From Streptomyces shenzhenensis (GTDB lineage Bacteria; Actinomycetota; Actinomycetes; Streptomycetales; Streptomycetaceae): DNA of 64,000 bases. Location: contig NZ_PENI01000015.1 in NCBI RefSeq assembly GCF_003688995.1, positions 1 to 64,000 on the forward strand. Reading direction: 5' to 3'. The first letter of the stretch is position 1. Each line of letters opens with the position of its first letter. Positions 36,558 to 44,347 of this stretch are shown in pieces. Position numbers and translations under genes: made by a program. The notes below the pieces were generated by a model. The model ran no database searches and was not told where the DNA came from. It saw nothing but the letters and a program-made list of their open reading frames with translations.

Positions 36558-37772
36558 CTACAGCGGCGTGTGAGCGATCACGACGAGGTAGGCGCCGTAG
36601 CCGAAGGAGAGCCCGGCCAGGCCGCAGACCACCACGGTCGCGTGCCAGGGCCGGGCTCTCGCCGTCCGCACCAGCGCCCGGGCCGGCGGGACCAGCAGCG
36701 GGAACGCGGGCAGCAGGAAGCGCGGCTTGGACTCGAAGAAGCCGGAGCCGCCGAGCGCGATCAGCAGCAGGACACCGCTGTACACGAGAAGCGGGAGCGG
36801 GGCGCGGTCCACGACGAGCAGCGCGTACAGCAGCACCGCCGCCGCCATGATCAACAGGGCCATGGGGAAGACCAGCCGGGTGCTCTGCACCAGCAGCCCC
36901 CGGGCGAAGTGCAGCGAGCCGCGCCCCAGGTCGAACCTCGACCCCCACAACCGCTGCACCTCGAAGTACCCGCCGAGCAGGTCGCCCGTGCGCCGGCCCA
37001 CCCACAGCACATACGCCGTCCAGCCCAGCGGGGCGAGCGCGGCGCCCGCCCACAGCCCGGGTGAGCACCGGCCGTGGCGCCGGTGGATCCGGTACGCCTC
37101 GCAGACCGCCGCGGCGAGCACGGCCGCGGCGACCGCGATGCCATTGGGCCGGGACAGCCCGGCGAGCGCCGCCAGGCCGCCCGCCCACAGCCAGTTCCCG
37201 GTGAGCACGGCGTACAGGGACCAGGCCGCGAACGCGGTGAGCACGGGCTCCGTGTACGCCATCGACAGCACGACGGAGTGCGGCAGCAGCCCCCACAGCA
37301 CCACCAGCGTGGTGCCCACGCCGGGACCGTACAGGCGGGTCCCCACCGCATGGATGCCACAGGCGGCGATCCCGGCCGCGGCCCAGGACACCAGCAGTCC
37401 CGCGGCGCCCCCGCCGAGCGGCGTCACGGCGGTCACGATCCGCACCAGAGCCGGATACAGCGGGAAGAACGCCAGGTCGCTGTGGATGACGGCCGGCTCG
37501 AAGTACAGGGTGCGGCCGTAGCCGTGCGCGGCGATGCCCTGGTACCAGACGGAGTCCCAGGAGCGGCCGAGCAGTGCCAGCGGCTGCTCCTCCCTGGCCC
37601 AGGCGGCCAGGGCGAGCACGGCGATCCCGGCGGACCGGGCGAGGGCGAACACCCCGAGCGCGACCCCGCTCGCCGTCAGGAGGGACAGCCGGGCCCGGGC
37701 GCGCTCCCGTGGACCGGGCTCCTGGGACGCCGCGGCGGCGGCAGGGGCGAGGGTGGAACTGGCGTGGCTCAC
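36558..37772 (-). CDS. PIG-V-like GT-C mannosyltransferase
   Basis: A 404-residue membrane protein with about ten helices. Diagnostic are W-D-S-V-W-Y-Q-G-I-A-A-H-G-Y-G near residue 70 and F-F-P-L-Y-P-A-L-V-R near 105, the catalytic-loop pattern of PIG-V family enzymes that use a polyprenyl-phosphate mannose donor. The C-terminal half repeats hydrophobic segments and F-E-S-K-P-R-F-L-L-P. It probably adds a sugar to a lipid or cell-envelope acceptor. The GTG at 37772 is chosen because the upstream frame lacks membrane-protein character. Confidence 0.75.
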   Translation of the reverse strand: MSHASSTLAPAAAAASQEPGPRERARARLSLLTASGVALGVFALARSAGIAVLALAAWAREEQPLALLGRSWDSVWYQGIAAHGYGRTLYFEPAVIHSDLAFFPLYPALVRIVTAVTPLGGGAAGLLVSWAAAGIAACGIHAVGTRLYGPGVGTTLVVLWGLLPHSVVLSMAYTEPVLTAFAAWSLYAVLTGNWLWAGGLAALAGLSRPNGIAVAAAVLAAAVCEAYRIHRRHGRCSPGLWAGAALAPLGWTAYVLWVGRRTGDLLGGYFEVQRLWGSRFDLGRGSLHFARGLLVQSTRLVFPMALLIMAAAVLLYALLVVDRAPLPLLVYSGVLLLIALGGSGFFESKPRFLLPAFPLLVPPARALVRTARARPWHATVVVCGLAGLSFGYGAYLVVIAHTPL

Positions 37773-38110
37773 ATTTCCGCAGCTTGCAGCGGTGAGCCCG
37801 GGGGCGCGAGCAGTGTGCGCCCGAGCGGGTTCGCCGCGGCGACCGTCGGTGTGGCGACATGACAGGGCAGGCCCCGGCCCGCACCCACCCGACCCCCGGG
37901 CCGGCGATGGTGGCCCGTTCGAGTGAGGGGCGCGCCGCGGGTGGCTGCGGCATTGGGTGACGACGTGCGCCGGAGCCGCGCAGGTTCCGTCGAGCGGGCG
38001 GAACGCTTCCGGCGTTCTCCGTCCGTCTGCACGGATAGCCTTGGCCTGCCGAGGGCTCGCGGTTGCCTGCGCCCTCCCGAACAGTTGCAGGAGCCTGGTC
38101 AGGAGTGGGC
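37773..38110. other. Spacer between divergent genes
   Basis: About 340 bases with no gene that I can support. It should contain the promoters of the mannosyltransferase gene and the SNF2 gene. Confidence 0.35.
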
Positions 38111-41014
38111 GTGGTGGCGAAGGTTTACCCGTCGACGGAGCCCGAGCCGGCGGCTGCGGACCGGGAACGGATGTTCGCTCGGTTACCGGAGGTCGCCTCG
38201 GGCGAGGCGGTGTTCCTTCCCGCGGACCCGCCCCGCACGGGACGGATGGCGTTCTGGACACCTGGAGGTGAGCCACCGGACCTCGGGGTGGAACCCGAGG
38301 AACTCACCGCGGTCCGGCCGCACGACTCGTCCGTGCGCCGGGCGCGGGTGGTCGCAGTGCTGCTGCCGGTGGAACAGGCGCTGCCGCTGCTGACCCGCTG
38401 CCGGGCACTCGGTGCGGACGACAGCGGGCGGGCCTCGGCCGGTACCGCGTTCTGGGGCACAGCGGCCCTGCTGGGACTGCGTCTGCTCGCCCAGGGCCGG
38501 ATACTGCCCGGGGTGTCGCCGGAAGGATGTGACGCGTGGCGGGTCGGCCCGCTGGACACCGAGGCCCACGAGCGGCTGGCCGCCCTGGCCGCCGCCATGC
38601 CCCCGGAGGCCCGCGCGGTCGCGATTCCCGGACTCTCCCGCCTCACGCTCCCGGCGGCCGAGCCGCTGCTGCGGGCCTTCATGGACGCCATGGCCGATTC
38701 CCTCGCCCGCCCTCCCGCCGCCCGCCAGGTGACCGGCGGACCGGCGTTCGCGGTCCGAGCCCCGCAGGCCGTGCCCGAGCAGCGAGGCTGGGCGGCGGAG
38801 GTCGCCGCCGGCCGCGACGCGGGTCTGGCGGTGTCACTGCGGCTGGAGCTCGGCCGCGCGGACTCCTTCCGGGCCGTGGTCCAACTGCGCAGCCTGGCCG
38901 ATCCCACGGTGCTCACCGACGCCGCGGACCTGTGGTCCGGCAGGGCCACCGCCCCCGAACTGTTCGGTCCACGGGCCAAGGTGGACACGCTGCTGACGCT
39001 GCGCCGGGCCGCCCGCGCCTGGTCCCCGGCCGGACGGCTGCTGGACTCCGCCGCCCCGACAGGCCTGGAGCTGTCCGACGAGGAGGTCCAGTCGCTGCTG
39101 GGCGACGCTGCGGAGAGCCTTGCCGCCGCCGGGGTCGCCGTGCACTGGCCCAAGGAGCTGGTTCGCGAGCTGACGGCCTCCGGCCTCCTGGAACCCGTAT
39201 GCCGCCGGGGAACCCAGTCTGCGGCCGAGTCGTTCCTGTCCTCCGGCGGCCTGCTGGACTTCCGCTGGCGGGTCGCCCTCGGAGACCGGGAACTCACCGA
39301 GGACGAGCTGGAGCGGCTGGTCCGGGCACACCGGCCGATCGTGCGGCTGCGCGACCAGTGGGTGGTCGTGGACCCGGAGCTGGTCCGCAGACTGCGACGG
39401 GCCACGCAGTCCAGGACGACTTCGCTCGCCCCGATCGACGCCCTGAGCGCCGCGCTGACCGGCAGCATCGAGGTGGACGGCGAACAGGTGGCGGTCACCG
39501 CCGAAGGCGTACTGGAGGAACTGCGCTCCCGGATCGCCGACCCCGAGGCCCGCGCCGCGCGCGAGCCCCAGGGACAGCCGAAAGCCCTGGCCGCGACCCT
39601 GCGCGACTACCAGCTGCGCGGCCTGAACTGGCTGCACCGGATGACCTCGCTCGGCCTGGGCGGCTGCCTCGCCGACGACATGGGCCTGGGCAAGACCGTC
39701 ACTCTGATCGCTCTCCACCTGCGTCGCCAGGAACGAAAGACCACCGTCGGCCCCACCTTGGTGGTCTGCCCCGCCTCGCTGCTCGGCAACTGGGAGCGCG
39801 AGATCCAGCGCTTCGCACCGGCCACCCCGGTGCGCCGCTTCCACGGCCCCGGCCGCGACCTGGCCGGACTCGACGGCGGAACGGACGGCGGCTTCGTCCT
39901 GACCACCTACGGAACGATGCGCCGCGACACCGAACGCCTCGCCGAGCAGCCCTGGGGCCTGCTCGTCGCCGACGAGGCCCAGCACGTCAAGAATCCGTAC
40001 GCGCTCACCGCCCAGGCCCTGCGCCGGATCCCCGCACGGGGACGGGTCGCGCTGACCGGAACTCCGGTCGAGAACAACCTGTCCGAACTGTGGTCACTGC
40101 TCGACTGGACCACCCCCGGCCTGCTCGGCACGCTCACCTCCTTCCGTGATCGCTACGCCACGGCCGTCGAGGGCGACCGCGACGAACAGGCCGCCAAGCG
40201 GCTGGCCGTGCTGATCCGCCCCTTCCTGCTGCGCCGGCGCAAGTCCGACCCCGGCATCGCGCCCGAACTGCCGCCCAAGACCGAGACCGACCAGCCGGTG
40301 TCCCTGACGAAGGAGCAGGTCTCGCTGTACGAGGCGCTGGTACGCGAGCTCATGGCAGAGATCGAGGAGACGCAGGGCATGGCGCGGCGCGGCCTGGTGA
40401 TGAAGCTCCTCACCGGCCTGAAGCAGGTCTGCAACCATCCCGCGCAGTTCCTGAAGGAACCCGCCGATGCCAGGCTCCCGGGCCGTTCGGGGAAACTGGA
40501 ACTCCTGGACGAACTCCTGGACACCGTCCTGGCCGAGGGCGGGTCGGCCCTGGTCTTCACCCAGTACGTGGCCATGGGCGCGCTGATCGAGCGCCACCTG
40601 GCCGACCGCGGCGTGGACACCCTGTTCCTGCACGGAGGTACCACGGTCAAACGCCGCGAGGCGATGGTCGACGCCTTCCAGACCGGCGAGAAGAAGGTGT
40701 TCCTGCTGTCTCTCAAGGCCGCCGGGACCGGTCTGAATCTGACCCGGGCCGGACACGTCATCCACTACGACCGCTGGTGGAATCCGGCCGTGGAGGACCA
40801 GGCCACCGACCGCGCCTACCGGATCGGACAGACCCAGCCGGTCCAGGTGCACAAGCTGGTCGCCGAGGGCACCGTGGAGGACCGGGTCGCCGAGATGCTC
40901 CGCCAGAAGCGGGAACTGGCCGACGCGGTGCTCGGCTCGGGCGAGTCGGCCTTCAGCGAACTGAGCGACAGCGAACTGGCCGAACTGGTCGCACTGCGAA
41001 GAAAGGGACGATGA
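38111..41014 (+). CDS. SNF2-family DNA-dependent ATPase/helicase
   Basis: A 967-residue protein. The N-terminal ~480 residues are a bacterial SNF2-associated region with no catalytic motif. The helicase core begins at TLRDYQLRGLNWLHRM, with motif I D-D-M-G-L-G-K-T, motif II D-E-A-Q, a T-G-T-P-V-E-N motif III, and in lobe 2 LVFTQYVAMG, D-R-W-W-N-P-A-V-E-D-Q-A and A-Y-R-I-G-Q. It remodels protein-DNA complexes, and the target in bacteria is unclear. GTG 38111 follows AGGAG by 6 bases. Its stop overlaps the SWIM gene start. Confidence 0.9.
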   Translation: MVAKVYPSTEPEPAAADRERMFARLPEVASGEAVFLPADPPRTGRMAFWTPGGEPPDLGVEPEELTAVRPHDSSVRRARVVAVLLPVEQALPLLTRCRALGADDSGRASAGTAFWGTAALLGLRLLAQGRILPGVSPEGCDAWRVGPLDTEAHERLAALAAAMPPEARAVAIPGLSRLTLPAAEPLLRAFMDAMADSLARPPAARQVTGGPAFAVRAPQAVPEQRGWAAEVAAGRDAGLAVSLRLELGRADSFRAVVQLRSLADPTVLTDAADLWSGRATAPELFGPRAKVDTLLTLRRAARAWSPAGRLLDSAAPTGLELSDEEVQSLLGDAAESLAAAGVAVHWPKELVRELTASGLLEPVCRRGTQSAAESFLSSGGLLDFRWRVALGDRELTEDELERLVRAHRPIVRLRDQWVVVDPELVRRLRRATQSRTTSLAPIDALSAALTGSIEVDGEQVAVTAEGVLEELRSRIADPEARAAREPQGQPKALAATLRDYQLRGLNWLHRMTSLGLGGCLADDMGLGKTVTLIALHLRRQERKTTVGPTLVVCPASLLGNWEREIQRFAPATPVRRFHGPGRDLAGLDGGTDGGFVLTTYGTMRRDTERLAEQPWGLLVADEAQHVKNPYALTAQALRRIPARGRVALTGTPVENNLSELWSLLDWTTPGLLGTLTSFRDRYATAVEGDRDEQAAKRLAVLIRPFLLRRRKSDPGIAPELPPKTETDQPVSLTKEQVSLYEALVRELMAEIEETQGMARRGLVMKLLTGLKQVCNHPAQFLKEPADARLPGRSGKLELLDELLDTVLAEGGSALVFTQYVAMGALIERHLADRGVDTLFLHGGTTVKRREAMVDAFQTGEKKVFLLSLKAAGTGLNLTRAGHVIHYDRWWNPAVEDQATDRAYRIGQTQPVQVHKLVAEGTVEDRVAEMLRQKRELADAVLGSGESAFSELSDSELAELVALRRKGR

Positions 41015-42363
41015 CCGGGCGTAGCCGGCCGGGCAGGTCGGCCTCCCGTACCTTCGAGGCACTCCCTCCGGCCAAGGGCAGCCGCGCGCCCTTCGCCGTG
41101 TCCTGGTGGGGCCGCGCATGGCTGCGCTCCATCGAGGAGTCCTCGCTGGACTCCGGCCGCCTCTCGCGCGGCCGGACCTACGCACGCGGCGGCGCGGTCG
41201 GACCGGTCACCGTCACCCCCGGCTCGGCCGCCGCGCGGGTGCAGGGCAGTCGCCGCACCCCGTACCGCTCCACGGTCCGGGTGGAGCTGCTGACGGACCG
41301 GCAGTGGGACCGACTGCTCGACATGATCGCCGAGCGGGCCGCCAACATCGCCGCACTGCTGGACGGCGAGATGCCCGCCGGGCTCGCCGACGACGCGGCA
41401 GCCGCCGGTGTCCCGCTGCTGCCCGGCCCACGGGACCTCGACCCCGAGTGCAGCTGCCCCGACTGGGGCTACCCCTGCAAGCATGCCGCGGCCCTCTGCT
41501 ACCAGGTCGCCCGGCTCCTGGACCGCGACCCCTTCGTGCTGCTGCTTCTACGGGGGCGTGGTGAGCAGGAGCTGATGGGCGAGCTCGGCCGCCGTGACAC
41601 CGCCCGCGCCGCCGCCGAGGGCGCGGTGTCCGCGACAACGGCAGCAGGTCCGGCCGGGTCCCCGGCGCGGACCGGCGATCCCGCAGGGCCCGCCTTCGCC
41701 TCACGCACCGGCCTTCCGTCCCTGCCCGCCCCGCCGCCACTGCCCGACCGGGCCGGCCGCGGCCCCGCGCTGGTGGACTCGGCCGTCCCGGAGCCCGGCG
41801 TGGACCCGGCCGCGCTCGAACTGCTCGCCGCCGACGCCGCGATGCGTGCCCGCCATCTGCTCGCCGGAGCCCTCGGCACGCGGCATGCCGACACGGCCCC
41901 GCCCGTCCCGCTCACCGAATGGCAGGACGCCGCCCGTTTCGCCGCCGCTCACCCCACGCCGGACGTCTTCGCCAGGATCGCGTCGAACTGCGGCCGCACC
42001 CCCGGTGAGCTCGCAGCCGCCACCCGGGCGTGGCAGCACGGCGGCGCAGCGTCCCTGGACGTGCTGGAAAACCCCTGGAACCCGCCCGCCTCCCTCCTGG
42101 CGCGCGCCCATGAAGCGCTGCGCGCGGACTACTGGGCCGACGGCGGACCACCCCGGCTCCGCTCCTGGCGCAACCGCTGGACCGTCGAGGGCCACGCGGC
42201 GCAGCTGCGCCTGGGCCGCGACGAACTGTGGTACCCGTACGCCAAGGACCGAGGCACCTGGTGGCCGGCCGGACCACCTGACACCGACCCCGCCGTCGTC
42301 CTGACCGCCCTCCTCACAACCTGCCCCGCGCCCCCTGCACAGAGGTGTGCGAACAGAAAGTGA
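41011..42363 (+). CDS. SWIM zinc-finger protein, partner of the SNF2 helicase
   Basis: A 450-residue protein. The SWIM motif C-S-C-P-D-W-G-Y-P-C-K-H-A-A-A-L-C (C-x-C-x7-C-x-H) is at about 145-165. Before it is SWWGRAWLRSIEE and a G-R-T-Y-A-R-G-G segment, typical of this family. The C-terminal half is alanine/proline-rich with W-containing helices. SWIM proteins are regularly encoded beside SNF2 ATPases in bacteria and may guide them to nucleic acid or protein. The ATG overlaps the SNF2 TGA, so the pair is co-translated. Confidence 0.88.
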   Translation: MTGRSRPGRSASRTFEALPPAKGSRAPFAVSWWGRAWLRSIEESSLDSGRLSRGRTYARGGAVGPVTVTPGSAAARVQGSRRTPYRSTVRVELLTDRQWDRLLDMIAERAANIAALLDGEMPAGLADDAAAAGVPLLPGPRDLDPECSCPDWGYPCKHAAALCYQVARLLDRDPFVLLLLRGRGEQELMGELGRRDTARAAAEGAVSATTAAGPAGSPARTGDPAGPAFASRTGLPSLPAPPPLPDRAGRGPALVDSAVPEPGVDPAALELLAADAAMRARHLLAGALGTRHADTAPPVPLTEWQDAARFAAAHPTPDVFARIASNCGRTPGELAAATRAWQHGGAASLDVLENPWNPPASLLARAHEALRADYWADGGPPRLRSWRNRWTVEGHAAQLRLGRDELWYPYAKDRGTWWPAGPPDTDPAVVLTALLTTCPAPPAQRCANRK

Positions 42364-42366
42364 GCC

Positions 42367-42523
42367 GGGTGACGGCGATGCCGCGCGGTGAAGCAGTTTC
42401 TGATGTATGTGGCGTCGGGGCCCTTCCAGCAAGCGGCGGCCGAGGCGCCGGCCCTGCCCAACTCCTACTCCGCGGCCCTGCACGCCGACCTGCCGGCCAA
42501 GCGGGCGTTGTTCACCGAGCGGC
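42367..42523 (+). pseudogene. Inverted fragment of the PLP aminotransferase gene
   Basis: From GTG 42388 the DNA reads VKQFLMYVASGPFQQ..., which matches VKQFLTYVASGPFQY... of the intact aminotransferase (minus strand, about 44612-44740) over roughly 45 codons, at about 85 percent nucleotide identity by eye. A few upstream bases (GGTGACGGCGA) also match, with an internal deletion. The fragment abuts the end of the toxin-like gene at 42527. It is not a gene. Confidence 0.8.
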
Positions 42524-42526
42524 GAA

Positions 42527-42823
42527 TTACTCGGTGTCCTTGGGATGCCTGGTCGAGGCATGGACGAGGATGACAGTCGAGGTCTCCGGGCTGACCAGGT
42601 ATCGCACTCTGCCACCACTGGTGATCTCGTACTCCCACTGTTCCAGGGCGGAACCCTTCCACTCCTTGGTCGCATGCCTTCCCCGAAGCTGGTGTTGACG
42701 ATTCCAGTCGTCACGCGACAGTGGGTCGGTGCGCAGTGCCTCCAGGCAGCGGTGTGCGTTCGGCAACGCGATTCGGCACAGCTCTTCCCAGCCCGTCACA
42801 GCCTCGGTCGTCCCGAAGACCAC
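42527..42823 (-). CDS. RelE/ParE-like toxin candidate
   Basis: A 98-residue protein from the GTG at 42823. It has W-E-E-L-C-R and L-R-T-D-P-L-S-R, then LEQWEYEITSGGRVRYLVS and VILVHASTRHPKD. The Y-E-I-T-x-G-G-R-V-R-Y-L pattern fits small RelE-fold toxins found with long Phd-like antitoxins in actinomycetes. Relatives usually begin S-P-K-R-G-D-R-V, and that sequence is present in frame upstream (to about 42877). It is preceded by GTA rather than a start codon, and a GTG at this position would have overlapped the antitoxin stop. So the toxin may be shortened or silenced. Confidence 0.6.
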   Translation of the reverse strand: MVFGTTEAVTGWEELCRIALPNAHRCLEALRTDPLSRDDWNRQHQLRGRHATKEWKGSALEQWEYEITSGGRVRYLVSPETSTVILVHASTRHPKDTE

Positions 42824-42873
42824 GTTCCATCCGCTCAGGGGCGGAACGCTGACCCGATCGCCCCTCTTCGGGC

Positions 42874-43359
42874 TTACCCGTGCACCTCGACAGGGCCCAG
42901 GTCGTCCCCGTCAAGGGGGCGCAGCGCTTCCTTGAGCTGCGCCGGATCGGCATTGATGCGAGCTGTCGCTCTCCAGGACACAAGCGTGCGGTGCACAGCC
43001 TCCCTGGCCCCGAGTTCGGCGGCGTCGGAAAGCGCTTCGAGCAACTCCATCGTGAACGCGCGCATCTCCTCCTCGTCCAGATGCCGCACCCAGGGGAAGA
43101 CCTCCGGCAGCGCAAGCAGCAGCGACCGGGCTCCGTCGTCGTGCTTCATCAGCGCAAGGAAGAGCCGCGACGCGGTCGTCAGATTCTCCTCCGTGCGCTC
43201 AGCATGTATCGCCGTGGTCAGCACCATGTCAGGTGCGTCCCGATGGGTGACGCGAAGGCAGCCGAGGGCGGCAGCCCGGGCGGCCACAGCCTTCGGGTTC
43301 CGGGACAGATCAGTGAAGGAAACGGACTCCGGCTCAGCTCCCCGATACGCAACGCTCAT
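42874..43359 (-). CDS. Long Phd/YefM-like antitoxin candidate
   Basis: A 161-residue protein. The first ~55 residues have an antitoxin-like SFTDLSRNPKAVAARAAALG followed by V-T-H-R-D-A-P-D-M-V-L, as in prevent-host-death proteins. The remaining ~100 residues are helical (FLALMKHDDGARSLLLALPEV). It lies directly upstream of the RelE-like gene, the usual antitoxin-first order. It probably binds its promoter and neutralises the toxin. Function is by analogy only. Confidence 0.65.
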   Translation of the reverse strand: MSVAYRGAEPESVSFTDLSRNPKAVAARAAALGCLRVTHRDAPDMVLTTAIHAERTEENLTTASRLFLALMKHDDGARSLLLALPEVFPWVRHLDEEEMRAFTMELLEALSDAAELGAREAVHRTLVSWRATARINADPAQLKEALRPLDGDDLGPVEVHG

Positions 43360-43722
43360 ACTCCGACTGTACTCAGATCACAGTCTGATTTCCAGCGGCC
43401 TATGAGGCTTTGATGCGCACACCTCCGCCCTCTGCAAGCAGGAGGAGGTCCTCCGAGAGGCCGCGGACCGTCCGTCGGCTCGCGGGCCCCGGCCTCGTGG
43501 TCGTACCGGTGGGAGTGGGATCCATGGCCCTGGCCCTGCTGCCTGGACGACCCTGGCGGCTCGCCAAGTACCAGGCCGCCGACGATCTGTGGCGCTACGA
43601 CCAACCCCGCCACCGGGGTGGTCCTGGAATCGGCAGGGCGCCTTCTGAGGGCTCGGGACGAGGCGTCGGCCTGCGTGGACGCTGGAGCCGACAGGGGCTG
43701 TGCTCGGTTCCGTCGGGTTCGG
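43360..43722. other. Spacer between two toxin-antitoxin modules
   Basis: About 360 bases with no supported gene. A chance frame near 43480-43620 gives a hydrophobic stretch (LVVVPVGVGSMALALL) without context and may be debris. Confidence 0.35.
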
Positions 43723-43983
43723 TCAGCTCTCGTAGTGGTAGCGGCACTGTGCGATCAGGACGCTGTCCTCGGCGGCCTTGTAGATCAGTCTGTGCTCGTC
43801 GTTGATGCGGCGCGACCAGTAGCCCTGGAACCCGTGCTTGAGAGGTTCCGGTTTGCCGATCCCCTCGTTGCCGTTCCGGGCGATGTCCGCGATGAGCGTG
43901 TTGATGCGCTTCAGGATCTTCCGGTCCTGAAGCTGCCACCACAGGTAGTCCTCCCAGGCGCGGGAGGAGAAGACGATCTTCAT
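43723..43983 (-). CDS. YoeB/Txe toxin
   Basis: An 86-residue RelE-superfamily mRNA interferase. It has M-K-I-V-F-S-S-R-A-W-E-D-Y-L-W-W, then L-K-H-G-F-Q-G-Y-W-S-R-R-I-N-D-E-H-R-L-I-Y, and the end C-R-Y-H-Y. The conserved E, R and C-terminal H-Y of YoeB are present. It cleaves mRNA at the ribosome when free of antitoxin. It starts 9 bases after the antitoxin stop. Length is normal and it looks intact. Confidence 0.93.
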   Translation of the reverse strand: MKIVFSSRAWEDYLWWQLQDRKILKRINTLIADIARNGNEGIGKPEPLKHGFQGYWSRRINDEHRLIYKAAEDSVLIAQCRYHYES

Positions 43984-43992
43984 TCGCGGCCG

Positions 43993-44250
43993 TTATCCGT
44001 CGGTCGCCAGCTCGCGTACGGTGCCGCCGCCGCTTTCCAGCTCGTCGATGGACGCGAGCAGGCGCCGGGCGTTCGCCGGGCTCCGCAGCAGGTACGCCGT
44101 CTCCTTCAGGGATTCGTAGTCCTCAAGGGAGACGATGACGACCGGCTCATGTCCGGCCCGGGTGATGACGACCTCTTCGCGGTCGTCGGTGACGGAGTTG
44201 AGCACCTCGGCGTACCGCGCACGCGACTCGGAATACGTCATGGTCTTCAC
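43993..44250 (-). CDS. YefM/Phd antitoxin
   Basis: An 85-residue protein. M-T-Y-S-E-S-R-A-R-Y-A-E-V-L-N is the Phd/YefM DNA-binding fold, then V-V-I-T-R-A-G-H-E-P-V-V-I-V-S-L-E-D-Y. The C-terminal helix binds YoeB. The GTG at 44250 has AGGAGG 7 bases upstream, and an internal ATG at 44241 is possible. A TGTAC-type palindrome lies just upstream, for autoregulation. Confidence 0.93.
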   Translation of the reverse strand: MKTMTYSESRARYAEVLNSVTDDREEVVITRAGHEPVVIVSLEDYESLKETAYLLRSPANARRLLASIDELESGGGTVRELATDG

Positions 44251-44268
44251 GATCCATCCTCCTTCACA

Positions 44269-44286
44269 CGTACAGAAAATTGTACG
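44269..44286. promoter_or_regulatory. YefM operator, CGTACAgaaaatTGTACG
   Basis: Perfect 6-bp arms CGTACA and TGTACG around 6 bases, 18 bases before the antitoxin start. YefM proteins are known to bind palindromes with a TGTACA core, so this is a strong candidate for the autoregulatory site. Confidence 0.7.
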
Positions 44287-44347
44287 TCGACCCCCTGTGG
44301 TGCGGCAAGCGGTGAGGAATGTGGTGACTGGCTCCGTAGGGCGGCGG

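Noticed and set aside
43410..43805. A 131-codon frame between the toxin-antitoxin modules
   Set aside because: It has a short hydrophobic stretch only, and it overlaps the end of the YoeB gene on the other strand.
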